DNA of 64,000 bases from Streptomyces spinosisporus (GCF_022698145.1 NZ_JALDAX010000001.1:558001-622000); one strand, 5' to 3'; counted from the first letter of the stretch, positions 8,837 to 17,167 are shown. A program made the numbers and translations. The notes: generated by a model not told the origin, from the letters alone.

Positions 8837-9342
8837 CCACCATCACGCTCGTCCGCGGCGACATCACGCGCGAGAGCGTCGACGCGATCGTCAACGCGGC
8901 GAACTCCTCCCTGCTCGGCGGCGGAGGCGTGGACGGCGCGATCCACCGCCGCGGCGGCCCGGCCATCCTCGACGACTGCCGCAAACTCCGCGCCTCCCAG
9001 TACGGCAAGGGACTGCCCACGGGCCAGGCGGTCGCCACCACCGCGGGCGACCTCGACGCGCGCTGGGTGATCCACACCGTGGGCCCGGTCTGGTCGGCGA
9101 GCGAGGACCGCTCCCAGCTGCTGGCCTCCTGCTACCGCGAGTCCCTGCGCGTCGCCGACGAGCTCGGCGCCCGTACGGTCGCCTTCCCCGCGGTCTCCAC
9201 CGGCATCTACGGCTGGCCGATCGACGACGGCGCCCGCATCGCGGTGGAGACCGTCCGCGCCGCGGACACCGCGGTCGAGGAGGTCCGCTTCGTGCTCTTC
9301 GACGAACGGGCGTACGAGGCGTTCGCGGCGCGCGTCGGCTGA
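8833..9342 (+). CDS. macrodomain protein (O-acetyl-ADP-ribose deacetylase-like)
   Basis: 169 aa, a single macrodomain. The ADP-ribose-binding loop is intact: [34 protein letters not shown], and the second loop is [12 protein letters not shown]. The asparagines in VNAANS and the GVDGAIH segment match YmdB/MacroD-type hydrolases. It removes acetyl or ADP-ribosyl groups from ADP-ribose derivatives. It overlaps the upstream FAD gene by 4 bp and converges with the next gene. A Sir2 gene, a likely source of O-acetyl-ADP-ribose, lies about 7 kb away. Confidence 0.9.
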   Translation: MTTITLVRGDITRESVDAIVNAANSSLLGGGGVDGAIHRRGGPAILDDCRKLRASQYGKGLPTGQAVATTAGDLDARWVIHTVGPVWSASEDRSQLLASCYRESLRVADELGARTVAFPAVSTGIYGWPIDDGARIAVETVRAADTAVEEVRFVLFDERAYEAFAARVG

Positions 9343-9354
9343 CGCGGCCGGTGC

Positions 9355-10002
9355 TCAGCGGGCGTCCGTGACGGCCAGCGTGTCGCCGATGTGGGCCCGG
9401 GCGTAGAACCAGGCGGCGTCCTCGGCGCCGAGTCCGATCCACTCGCTCTTGGCCGCGTAGTCGCTCAGGGCCTTGAGTTTCGGGGTGAAGACGCCGATGT
9501 AGTGCGGCTGGTCCTGCCGGTCGCGCAGCTCGACCACATACGGGACGCGCACCGAGACCGGGCTCTTCGAGGGGAGTACGAAGGTCAGGTCCCGCGGGTT
9601 CTGCTTCGCCACCACCCTCATCGGGCCTGTGGCGGCGAGCGGACGGCCCGACTGCGCGAGGACCGGCAGCACTCGGCGGCCGCACGTCAGGGCGTGCCGG
9701 GACAGGTCGAGCGCACCGACCACAGGCGTCGCGGCGCTCGGCGACGGCACGGCGGAGACGGGGGCCGTCACGGCCGGGGGCCGGATGCCGGGCCGCTGGT
9801 CCGTTGTCCCGGACGGGTGCAGGTGCACAGCGAGGCCCAGCAGGACGAGAGCCGCGGTCCCCCCGCCGCCGAGAGCGTACGCGGCGCGGCGGCGGCGTCT
9901 GCGGCGCATCGCCCGGGCCCTGATCCCGGGACCGTCGAGGACCGGCCGGGTCGCCCGTGCGGCGGCCAACTCGCGCAGGGCGGTCGAGAGTTCATCGGAC
10001 AC
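9355..10002 (-). CDS. single-pass membrane protein coupled to the ECF sigma factor (candidate anti-sigma)
   Basis: 215 aa. The GTG start lies 11 bp inside the sigma-factor 3' end, so synthesis is coupled. The cytoplasmic N terminus (about 40 residues, ending in a long Arg run) precedes one membrane helix (about 42-60). A Pro/Ala-rich linker and an external domain containing DLSRHALTCGRRVLPVLAQ and a WFYARAHIGDTL segment follow. No ZAS/HxxxCxxC zinc anti-sigma motif is visible. Position and topology suggest anti-sigma or sensor function, by analogy with ECF operons; the sequence itself does not prove it. Confidence 0.7.
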   Translation of the reverse strand: MSDELSTALRELAAARATRPVLDGPGIRARAMRRRRRRRAAYALGGGGTAALVLLGLAVHLHPSGTTDQRPGIRPPAVTAPVSAVPSPSAATPVVGALDLSRHALTCGRRVLPVLAQSGRPLAATGPMRVVAKQNPRDLTFVLPSKSPVSVRVPYVVELRDRQDQPHYIGVFTPKLKALSDYAAKSEWIGLGAEDAAWFYARAHIGDTLAVTDAR

Positions 10003-10507
10003 GGCCGCTCTCCTTCCGGACCGGCCCGTCGGCCTCGTCCCCGCCAAGCCGCTTCGCCAGCTCCGTACGCCCCCTGGACAGTCTCGCCTTGACCGTGCCC
10101 ACGGGAGCGCCGGTCTCGGAGGCTACCTGCTCCACGCTCAGGTCGCACAAATGGTGCAGGACGATCGCCATCCGCTGCGCCTCGGGCAGGTCGCGCAGGG
10201 CGGCCACGAGCGCCGTGTACTCGGGTCCCGGCCCCGGGTCGGTCTCGGGCGGTGGAGTACGCCGCACCAGTTCCAGCCAGCGCTTGGCGCGCCGCCAGCG
10301 GCTCACCGCCAGCCGCATGGCCACCGTGCGGATCCACGCCTCGGGAGCACTGTCCGCCAGGAACCTCTCCCGCCGGTCCCAGGCACGGACGAACGCCTCC
10401 TGTACGACGTCCTGGGCCTCGCCGTGGTCTCCCGTGAAGGCGTAGAGCTGTCCGGTCAGCCGGGGGAACGCGGCGGCGTAGAAGGCGTCGAACTCGTCCT
10501 CGGTCAT
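9992..10507 (-). CDS. ECF-family RNA polymerase sigma factor
   Basis: 171 aa. Region 2 is clear (FDAFYAAAFPRLTGQLYAFTGDHGEAQDVVQEAFVRAWDRRERF with the -10 recognition stretch after it), a charged linker follows, and region 4 has LPEAQRMAIVLHHLCDLSVEQVASETGAPVGTVKARLSRGR. The start ATG at 10507 fits the usual N terminus; longer upstream frame lacks homology. The C-terminal tail overlaps the membrane protein gene start. It is divergent from a second sigma-like gene at 10685. Confidence 0.88.
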   Translation of the reverse strand: MTEDEFDAFYAAAFPRLTGQLYAFTGDHGEAQDVVQEAFVRAWDRRERFLADSAPEAWIRTVAMRLAVSRWRRAKRWLELVRRTPPPETDPGPGPEYTALVAALRDLPEAQRMAIVLHHLCDLSVEQVASETGAPVGTVKARLSRGRTELAKRLGGDEADGPVRKESGRVR

Positions 10508-10560
10508 GCCCCTGCCTGAATCCGTGGCCTCTTCGTGCAACCCGGCCACCTCCGTCGTGC

Positions 10561-10578
10561 GTACAGGTCTTGTACAGG
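10561..10578. repeat. direct repeat GTACAGG x2, 11-bp spacing
   Basis: GTACAGG at 10561-10567 and 10572-10578 lie one helical turn apart in the region between the divergent sigma-type genes. This spacing is typical of a direct-repeat binding site; no binder is known. Confidence 0.3.
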
Positions 10579-10684
10579 AAGACGGCGAACCGGGGCTTGA
10601 GGCTCCCCTTCTTGGACGGTGTCGGCTCCTCGGCTGCTCAACCTGCCTGTACGGCCCGCGTTTCCGAGCCGAAGGACCCCCCAC

Positions 10685-11797
10685 GTGCCACCGACCCCCG
10701 CCGGCCACGACTTCGCCACATACGCCCGGACGCACTGGTCCGGTCTGACAGCGACCGCACGGCTGCTCACGCTCACCGACGAGCCCGGTGCGGCACACGA
10801 GCTGGCGCACAGAACGCTGGTACGGATGTGCGCGCGGTGGCGACGTGTGCCGTGTGACGACGTGGACTTCCATGTACGGCGCTGTCTCGTGCGCGGCCAT
10901 CTGCGCCGGCCGCGTGGGCGCCGGTCGGCGCGCCGCCGGGCCGTGCTGGTACTGCGTGTCTGGGAAGGCCGCGCGGACGCCGAGATCGCGCAGTTGCTGG
11001 GGTGCTCGGTGGGCGCGGTGCGGTCCCACGCCCGGCGGGGCCTGCAAGCGGCCGGCGGCGACCTCGGACGACTGCGGGAGGAATACGCCCGCGCCGTGGG
11101 GGAGTTGACGCCGTCCGAGGTGCCGTTGGCCGACGTCCGGGCACGCGGGCGCATCCGACGGCGGCGACGGGTCGCCGTGACCGGGGCCGTCTGCGCGGTC
11201 CTGCTCACACCGGTCGTCTTTCTCGCCGACGGCCTTGTGCGGGGCGGCGGTTCGGCGAAAGGGGCGGCCGCGGACGGCGCCCTTGCGGCGACCAGTCCGG
11301 TCCGGGTCGTAGCCCCCGGCGAGCGGGTGACCACCGGGCCCGGGGTGCGGGTGTGGCTGACGGCCGACGGCGGCCACTGGTCGGGACCCTCCGTGCTCGA
11401 CGGGCGCACAAGCAGCGACGAGCCGATCGACGACAAGCCGATCGATGACAAGCCGATCGATGACAAGCCGGGCGACGACAAGCCGGGCGACGACAAGCCG
11501 GGCGTCACGCTGCGTTTCGACAGCGTGAAAGGCGGCTTCCTCCTTTCGGGCCTCTACTACGGCCTGAGCGGTGAGCCGGGACGCGTCTCGGTGCGCACCG
11601 GTGACCGAGCGGCCACGGCGAAAGTCCTAACCCTGGCGGGTGATCCGGGGTGGGGCATCTGGTACGCGAGCGCTCCGGTGCCCTTGAAGGACGCGAAGGC
11701 GGTCCTGTCCGCCGAACCGGACGAGCGGATCGTCACGGTGTACGACGCCTCCGGCAAGGTCGCCGCGCGCTCGGCCCGCGAGGGGCGGCGCATATGA
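10685..11797 (+). CDS. membrane-tethered sigma-like protein with extracytoplasmic DDKP-repeat domain
   Basis: 370 aa from the GTG at 10685, which follows GAAGGA at proper distance. The N-terminal part resembles SigE-family sigma factors: a region-2-like segment (DFATYARTHWSGLTATARLLTL...) and a region-4 helix-turn-helix (AVLVLRVWEGRADAEIAQLLGCSVGAVRSHARRGL). The linker between them is unusually short. A basic stretch (GRIRRRRR), one membrane helix (about 165-187) and an external domain follow. That domain includes five to six DDKP(I/G) pentapeptides (about 245-272) encoded by 15-bp repeats. The stop overlaps the downstream PBP start (ATGA), so a cell-wall role is inferred. Confidence 0.75.
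   Translation: MPPTPAGHDFATYARTHWSGLTATARLLTLTDEPGAAHELAHRTLVRMCARWRRVPCDDVDFHVRRCLVRGHLRRPRGRRSARRRAVLVLRVWEGRADAEIAQLLGCSVGAVRSHARRGLQAAGGDLGRLREEYARAVGELTPSEVPLADVRARGRIRRRRRVAVTGAVCAVLLTPVVFLADGLVRGGGSAKGAAADGALAATSPVRVVAPGERVTTGPGVRVWLTADGGHWSGPSVLDGRTSSDEPIDDKPIDDKPIDDKPGDDKPGDDKPGVTLRFDSVKGGFLLSGLYYGLSGEPGRVSVRTGDRAATAKVLTLAGDPGWGIWYASAPVPLKDAKAVLSAEPDERIVTVYDASGKVAARSAREGRRI
11421..11504 (+). repeat. 15-bp in-frame coding repeats (DDKP-I/G)
   Basis: Consecutive 15-bp units of the form GACGACAAGCCG + ATC or GGC encode DKPID/DKPGD pentapeptides in the external domain of the sigma-like membrane protein. Identical neighbouring units suggest recent slippage, so copy number may vary between strains. 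Confidence 0.8.
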
Positions 11798-13407
11798 AGC
11801 GGCCCCGGCACCGCGAACGCCCGCCGCTGCGGATCCGGTTCCGGCGCACCAGGGGCCGGCGGCTGCGGCTGCTGGGTTACGCTTTCCTGACGCTGATCGC
11901 GACGCTGTGTGCGGCGGTCGTCGTGGCGTACCGGTTGACGACCATTCCGAAACCGCATCCCGAGACGGTCACCCAGAGCACCGTGTTCCTCGACTCGGGC
12001 GGCGCCTATCTGGGCCGGCGCGGACCCGTGGACCGGCAGGACGTCGACCTCGCCACGGTCCCGCGGCCCGTCCAGGACGCGGTGATCGCCGCGGAGAACC
12101 GCTCCTTCCGTACGGACAGAGGGATCTCGCCGAAGGCCATTGCGCGGGCCGCGCTGGCGGCGTCGACCGGCGGCGCGCCCCAGGGCGGCTCCACCATCAC
12201 CCAACAGTACGTGAAGAACGCGTTGCTGAGCCCGGAGCACTCGCTGTCCCGCAAGGCGCGCGAGGCACTGGTCGCGATCAAGCTGGACCGCACCCGCAGC
12301 AAGGACGAGATCCTCCAGGGCTATCTGAACACCGTGTACTTCGGTCGGGGCGCCGCCGGGATCCAGTCCGCGGCGCGCAACTACTTCGGAGTGGACGCGA
12401 AGGACCTGACGATCGCGCAGGGCGCGGCGCTGGCGTCCATCATCAACATCCCGTCGTACTACGAGAAGGCGGGCTCCGACCCGAAGGTGACCGCGAAGCT
12501 GCTGCGCCGCTGGGAGTGGGTGCTCGACGCGATGGTCGCGAGCAGGAGCATCACGGCGAAGCAGCGGGCCGCGGCGCGTTTCCCGGCGTTCCGGTTCTAT
12601 CCGCCGGGCGAGACCGACGGGCAGCGGCAGTATCTGATCGATGTCGCCGCGAAGGAGGCCGCCGACCGGCTCGGCATCACCGAGGACCAGCTCGCGAGGG
12701 GCGGCTACAGCGTGACCACCACCTTCGACCTGACCTCGCAGGACAGGGCCGCACAGCTGATCCAGGACGACCCTCCCGCGGCCAAGGGTGTCCGGGTGCA
12801 CACCGCCGTCGTGGGCATGGTGCCCGGCGACGGAGCGGTGCGGGTGCTCTACGGGGGCTCGGACTACGCGCACCGGCCGTTCAACGACGCGGTGAGCGGG
12901 GCGGTGGAGGCGGGGACGGCCCTCGAGCCCGTCGGCAAGCTGCGCACGACCGGACCCTTGCGCGGGCTGCTGAGGACAGCGGCGCCGACCCCGCTGAACC
13001 TGGCGTCGGCGTATGCGGCGCTGGCCGACGGCCGGTACGCCACCCCCTACACCGTCGCACGCATCACGCGGGCGGGCCGCACCGTCTACCGCACGCATGC
13101 GGACGTACAGCGCGTACTGGACGAAAAGGAGACGATTCTCGCCGGCGCCAAGGGGGTCTTCCTCACCGCGGGGGCAGGAGGCGGGAAGACGCGGCGCACC
13201 GTGTGGGCGACCGGATACGACAGCCGACTCGCGCCGACGGTCGCGCTGTTCGCGGACCGGGCGGGCAGCAAAAAGGGCACGACGGTGCCGGCGCAGCTGC
13301 CGAACGACCCGTCGCCGACCGGCTTCGCCCAGAGCGTGGCCACGGGGATCCGGTCGGCGGTCGACCGCGGGGCACAGGGTGCGGCATCGCCGGTGCCGCG
13401 TTCTTGA
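11794..13407 (+). CDS. penicillin-binding protein with intact glycosyltransferase and degenerate transpeptidase
   Basis: 537 aa; ATG overlaps the upstream stop. A basic N terminus and one membrane helix (about 25-48) precede a GT51 peptidoglycan glycosyltransferase domain with Glu101 in AAENRSF, QGGSTITQQYVKN and EILQGYLNTVYFGRG. The C-terminal domain is cut down. Where SxxK is expected it reads T375-A-L-E378 (AGTALEPV), the long segment holding SxN is missing, and KTG is K465-T-R467. TPLNLASAYAALADG is still recognisable. It should polymerise glycan but not crosslink or bind beta-lactams. About 150-200 aa are missing compared with class A PBPs. Confidence 0.85.
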   Translation: MKRPRHRERPPLRIRFRRTRGRRLRLLGYAFLTLIATLCAAVVVAYRLTTIPKPHPETVTQSTVFLDSGGAYLGRRGPVDRQDVDLATVPRPVQDAVIAAENRSFRTDRGISPKAIARAALAASTGGAPQGGSTITQQYVKNALLSPEHSLSRKAREALVAIKLDRTRSKDEILQGYLNTVYFGRGAAGIQSAARNYFGVDAKDLTIAQGAALASIINIPSYYEKAGSDPKVTAKLLRRWEWVLDAMVASRSITAKQRAAARFPAFRFYPPGETDGQRQYLIDVAAKEAADRLGITEDQLARGGYSVTTTFDLTSQDRAAQLIQDDPPAAKGVRVHTAVVGMVPGDGAVRVLYGGSDYAHRPFNDAVSGAVEAGTALEPVGKLRTTGPLRGLLRTAAPTPLNLASAYAALADGRYATPYTVARITRAGRTVYRTHADVQRVLDEKETILAGAKGVFLTAGAGGGKTRRTVWATGYDSRLAPTVALFADRAGSKKGTTVPAQLPNDPSPTGFAQSVATGIRSAVDRGAQGAASPVPRS

Positions 13408-13543
13408 CCTGTGCCGGACCTGCGAAACGCACGACGCGTACAGGGAGCGGTTCTCCGGCGGCCCCCAGTACGGCGAGTACGCTCGCATCCGGGTCGGGCC
13501 CCGCCCGCCCCGCCCGCTTCCCGGCACGAGAGGGGTCGTCTCC

Positions 13544-14209
13544 GTGGCAGCTGCCCACCTGGCCGTCACCCAGGCGGTGAACGTCCTGGACGCAGGATCC
13601 CTGCTGTCCGCGTTCGGCGCGCTCGGCGTCGCCGTCGTGCTGTTCGCCGAGACCGGCCTGCTGGTCGGCTTCTTCCTGCCCGGCGACTCCCTGCTGTTCA
13701 CCGCGGGCCTGCTGTGCGCCGGGGACTCCGGCAGGTCGGTGCATCTGTCGCTCTGGCAGGTGCTGGTGGCCGCCGTGGCCGGTGCGCTGCTCGGCGCCCA
13801 GACGGGGTACTGGATCGGGCGCCGCGGCGGCCGCCCCCTGCTGGCGCGCAGCAGATCGAAGAAGCTGCACGAGGGCGCGGCGCGTGCGGAGCAGCTCCTC
13901 GAGCGCTACGGACACGCCAAGGCGGTGGTCCTGGCCCGTTTCGTCCCGGTCGTGCGTACCGTGCTGAACCCCCTGGCCGGTGTGCTGGAGGTGCCGGTGC
14001 GGACCTTCACCGTGTGGCAGGTGGCGGGCGGTCTGGTGTGGACGGTCGGTCTGACGCTGGCCGGCTACGCGCTCGGCTCCTCGGTGCCCAACGTCGACCG
14101 CTATCTGCTGCCGCTGGTCGCGCTCGTCGTCCTCGTCTCCCTGATCCCGATCGCGCTGGAGGCGCGACGCGCGCGTGCCCGCCGCACCTCGGAGGGGACC
14201 ACGCCCTGA
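13544..14209 (+). CDS. DedA-family membrane protein
   Basis: 221 aa from GTG 13544, 8 nt after GAGAGGGG. The DedA signatures are present: FLPGDSLLFTAGLLCA near the N terminus, WIGRRGGRPLL, and RFVPVVRTVLNPLAGV. About five hydrophobic segments are seen, the last at 190-210, followed by a basic tail. DedA/SNARE-associated proteins are undecaprenyl-phosphate or phospholipid flippases/scramblases (recent work on UptA/DedA). Placement next to the PBP fits lipid-carrier recycling for cell wall, but there is a 136-bp gap and a separate promoter is likely. Confidence 0.88.
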   Translation: MAAAHLAVTQAVNVLDAGSLLSAFGALGVAVVLFAETGLLVGFFLPGDSLLFTAGLLCAGDSGRSVHLSLWQVLVAAVAGALLGAQTGYWIGRRGGRPLLARSRSKKLHEGAARAEQLLERYGHAKAVVLARFVPVVRTVLNPLAGVLEVPVRTFTVWQVAGGLVWTVGLTLAGYALGSSVPNVDRYLLPLVALVVLVSLIPIALEARRARARRTSEGTTP

Positions 14210-14340
14210 CGGCCGCACGGACGCCGTGACCGCGCCGACCGCCGGCGCATGGGCGCCGTGATCCGGGCCGGTCCAGCGCACACGACGTCGACGTCGGATT
14301 CTCGCCAGCCCGCACCCGTCCCTTCGCCCATGCTGGACGC

Positions 14341-15825
14341 ATGCAGAACGGGATGCACACCGACCGAGAGCGCTGTGTGCGCGCCGTCCGGTCCAAGGAC
14401 GCGCGCTTCGACGGCTGGTTCTTCACGGCCGTCCTGACCACCCGCATCTACTGCCGGCCCAGCTGCCCGGTCGTACCGCCCAAGACCGAGAACATGACCT
14501 TCTACCCGAGCGCGGCCGCCTGCCAGCAGGCCGGGTTCCGGGCCTGCAAGCGCTGCCGCCCCGACACCAGCCCGGGCTCCCCGGAGTGGAACCAGCGCGC
14601 CGACCTCGTGGCGCGGGCGATGCGGCTGATCGCGGACGGCGTCGTGGACCGCGACGGCGTGCCCGGACTCGCCGCCCGGCTCGGCTACAGCACCCGCCAG
14701 GTCGAGCGCCAGCTGCTGGCCGAGCTGGGCGCAGGACCGCTCGCGCTGGCCCGCGCCCAACGCGCCCAGACGGCCCGCCTGTTGATCGAGACGACGACCC
14801 TCCCGATGGCGGAGATCGCCTTCGCCGCCGGCTTCTCCTCGATCCGCACCTTCAACGACACCGTGCGCGAGGTCTTCGCCCTGTCGCCGAGCGAACTACG
14901 GGCCCGGCTGCCGAAGAAGAACGCACCGGCGGCCACCCCGGGCGCGCTCACGCTCCGGCTGCCCTTCCGCACCCCGCTCAACCCCGACAACCTCTTCGGC
15001 CACCTCGCGGCCACCGCCGTGCCCGGCGTGGAGGAGTGGCGCGACGGCGCCTACCGCCGCACGCTCCGCCTCCCCTACGGCCACGGCATCGTGAGCCTGA
15101 CCCCCGAGCCCGACCATATCGCCTGCCGCCTCACCCTCGGCGACCTGCGCGACCTGACCGTGGCCATCAGCCGCTGCCGGCGCATGCTCGACCTGGACGC
15201 CGACCCGGTCGCCATCGACGACCAGCTCCGCACGGACCCGCTGCTCGCCCCGCTGGTCGACAAGGCACCGGGGCGGCGCGTCCCGCGCACCGTCGACGAG
15301 GCCGAGTTCGCGGTACGGGCCGTGCTCGGCCAGCAGGTCTCCACCGCCGCGGCCCGCACCCACGCCGCCCGCCTGGTCTCGGCCCACGGAGACCCGGTGG
15401 ACGACCCCGAGGGTGGTCTCACCCATGTCTTCCCGACCCCCGAGGCGCTCGCCGCCGTCGACCCCGAGTCCCTGGCGATGCCGCGCACCCGGCGCACCAC
15501 CTTCACCACACTCGTCGGTCAACTCGCCGACGGAACCATCCACTTGGGACCCGAGAGCGACTGGCCCGAGACCCGCGCCCGGCTGCTCGCCCTCCCCGGA
15601 TTCGGCCCCTGGACGGTCGACGTCATCGCCATGCGCGCCCTCGGCGACCCCGACGCCTTCCTCCCCACCGACCTCGGCATCCGCCGCGCCGCCAAGGAGC
15701 TGGGCCTGCCGTCCACCCCGGCGGCCCTCACCGCCCGCGCGGCGGCCTGGCGGCCCTGGCGCGCGTACGCGGTCCAGTACCTGTGGGCGACCGACAACCA
15801 CCCGATCAACTTCCTTCCGGTATAA
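14341..15825 (+). CDS. alkA: Ada-AraC-AlkA fusion: alkylation sensor and DNA-3-methyladenine glycosylase
   Basis: 494 aa. Residues about 8-80 are the Ada zinc/methylphosphotriester domain with cysteines in YCRPSCPV and FRACKRCRPD. An AraC helix-turn-helix (about 85-180; AARLGYSTRQVERQLLAELG, IAFAAGFSSIRTFNDTVREVF) follows, then an AlkA N-domain (about 195-310). The HhH-GPD glycosylase part has LPGFGPWTVDVIAMR and the catalytic Asp in FLPTDLGIRRA. It therefore senses methylated phosphates and excises alkylated bases. The Ada O6-methylguanine domain is absent but supplied by the next gene 11 bp downstream. Confidence 0.93.
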   Translation: MQNGMHTDRERCVRAVRSKDARFDGWFFTAVLTTRIYCRPSCPVVPPKTENMTFYPSAAACQQAGFRACKRCRPDTSPGSPEWNQRADLVARAMRLIADGVVDRDGVPGLAARLGYSTRQVERQLLAELGAGPLALARAQRAQTARLLIETTTLPMAEIAFAAGFSSIRTFNDTVREVFALSPSELRARLPKKNAPAATPGALTLRLPFRTPLNPDNLFGHLAATAVPGVEEWRDGAYRRTLRLPYGHGIVSLTPEPDHIACRLTLGDLRDLTVAISRCRRMLDLDADPVAIDDQLRTDPLLAPLVDKAPGRRVPRTVDEAEFAVRAVLGQQVSTAAARTHAARLVSAHGDPVDDPEGGLTHVFPTPEALAAVDPESLAMPRTRRTTFTTLVGQLADGTIHLGPESDWPETRARLLALPGFGPWTVDVIAMRALGDPDAFLPTDLGIRRAAKELGLPSTPAALTARAAAWRPWRAYAVQYLWATDNHPINFLPV

Positions 15826-15836
15826 GGACGTTCACC

Positions 15837-16328
15837 ATGAGCCCGGTGAAGCAGCACACCGTGATCGACAGCCCGTACGGCCCCCTCACCCTCGTCGCCG
15901 ACGACGGCGTCCTGAGCGGCCTCTACATGACCGAACAGCGCCACCGTCCGCCGCAGGAGACCTTCGGCGAACCCGACGAGCGCCCCTTCGCCGAGGCCGA
16001 GGAACAGCTGACGGCCTATTTCGAGGGCGAGTTGAAGGAGTTCACCCTCGAACTCCGCCTGAACGGAACCCCCTTCCAGCGCACCGTCTGGGACCAGCTC
16101 CGCCGCATCCCCTACGGCGAGACCCGCTCCTACGGCGAACTCGCCGCCGCCCTCGGCAAACCCTCCGCCTCCCGCGCCGTGGGCCTCGCCAACGGCAGGA
16201 ACCCGATCGGCATCATCGTCCCCTGCCACCGCGTCGTAGGCACCGACGGCAACCTCACCGGCTACGGCGGCGGCCTGGACCGCAAGCAGCGCCTGCTGGA
16301 CTTCGAGGGCGGGAGCGCTCTCTTCTGA
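15837..16328 (+). CDS. ogt: methylated-DNA--[protein]-cysteine S-methyltransferase
   Basis: 163 aa. The active-site motif PCHRVVG (acceptor Cys in IIVPCHRV), the Arg finger helix (YGETRSYGELAAALGKPSASRAVGLANGRNP) and the closing GYGGGLDRKQRLLDFE are intact. It repairs O6-alkylguanine by suicidal transfer. It follows the AlkA fusion after a TAAGGA ribosome-binding site, forming an alkylation-response operon likely induced by the Ada-AraC part of its neighbour. Confidence 0.95.
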   Translation: MSPVKQHTVIDSPYGPLTLVADDGVLSGLYMTEQRHRPPQETFGEPDERPFAEAEEQLTAYFEGELKEFTLELRLNGTPFQRTVWDQLRRIPYGETRSYGELAAALGKPSASRAVGLANGRNPIGIIVPCHRVVGTDGNLTGYGGGLDRKQRLLDFEGGSALF

Positions 16329-16343
16329 CGGGAGGGCCCTCTC

Positions 16344-17081
16344 CTAAACGTCGTCTCCGGCGCTCAGCCCCCGCAGCAGCCGCGGCAGGGCCGTGCCGAT
16401 GGGCTCGCGGACGACCTCGTCCGCGAGTTCGTCGTACGGCGTCGGCTCGGCGTTGACGATGATCAGGCGGGCGCCGTGGTCGGTGGCGAGGCCCGCGAGG
16501 CCGGCGGCGGGGTGGACCTGGAGGCTGGTGCCGACGGCGATGAAGATCTGGCAGGCCTTGGTGACGGCGACCGCCTCGCCGAGCACCACGGGGTCGAGCT
16601 GCTCGCCGAACATGACGGTGGCCGACTTCAGGATGCCGCCGCACTCCCGGCAGGCAGGGTCGGCCTCCCCGGCGTCGAGCCGGGCCAGCGCCTCCTCCAT
16701 CGACCCGCGCGCCCGGCACCCGGTGCACACGACCTCCCGCGCGCTGCCGTGCAGTTCGAGCACCTTGCGGCCGGGCACACCGGCGAGCTGGTGCAGCCCG
16801 TCCACGTTCTGCGTGATGACCCGCACCGGCACGCCGGACCGCTCCAGCTCGGCCACGGCACGGTGCGCGGCGTTCGGCTCGGCCCGCAGCGCCTGGCTCT
16901 CGCGGCGCATCCGCCACGACCGCCGCCGGATGTCCGGGTCGGCCATGTAGTACTCGTACGTCACGAGCTTCTCGGCCTCGGGATCCTTGCGCCACAGGCC
17001 GTTCGGGCCGCGGTAGTCGGGGATACCGGAGTCCGTGGAGATACCGGCGCCGCTGAGAAGGGCGACGAGAGGCCTGTTCAT
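16344..17081 (-). CDS. Sir2-family NAD-dependent protein deacylase
   Basis: 245 aa. All sirtuin motifs are visible: GAGISTDSGIPDYRG, TQNVDGLHQ with the catalytic His in ELHG, zinc cysteines CTGC and CREC, and late NAD contacts GTSLQVHPAAGL and IVNAEPTP. It removes acyl groups from lysines and yields nicotinamide and O-acyl-ADP-ribose. It converges with ogt, with only 15 bp between, and is divergent from a small secreted protein gene. A Nudix and an ADP-ribosylglycohydrolase gene follow within 2 kb. Confidence 0.94.
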   Translation of the reverse strand: MNRPLVALLSGAGISTDSGIPDYRGPNGLWRKDPEAEKLVTYEYYMADPDIRRRSWRMRRESQALRAEPNAAHRAVAELERSGVPVRVITQNVDGLHQLAGVPGRKVLELHGSAREVVCTGCRARGSMEEALARLDAGEADPACRECGGILKSATVMFGEQLDPVVLGEAVAVTKACQIFIAVGTSLQVHPAAGLAGLATDHGARLIIVNAEPTPYDELADEVVREPIGTALPRLLRGLSAGDDV

Positions 17082-17137
17082 GGGGCGAGCCTAAGGTCAC
17101 CACCCCGCCCGGAGCCACGGAGTATCGGTCGGCGTGA

Positions 17138-17165
17138 CCTGGCCATCGCGGCGTCGTTGGCCAGG
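17138..17165. promoter_or_regulatory. inverted repeat CCTGGCCA / TGGCCAGG before the small secreted protein gene
   Basis: Perfect 8-bp arms (17138-17145 and 17158-17165) with a 12-nt loop end 2 nt before the ATG at 17168. In RNA the right arm would cover the ribosome-binding region, so it may be a translation-control hairpin or an operator between the divergent genes. Confidence 0.35.
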
Positions 17166-17167
17166 CC

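Noticed and set aside
16329..16343. Terminator GAGGGCCCTC between ogt and the Sir2 gene
   Set aside because: The palindrome has no loop and only 15 bp are available, so a stable hairpin is doubtful.
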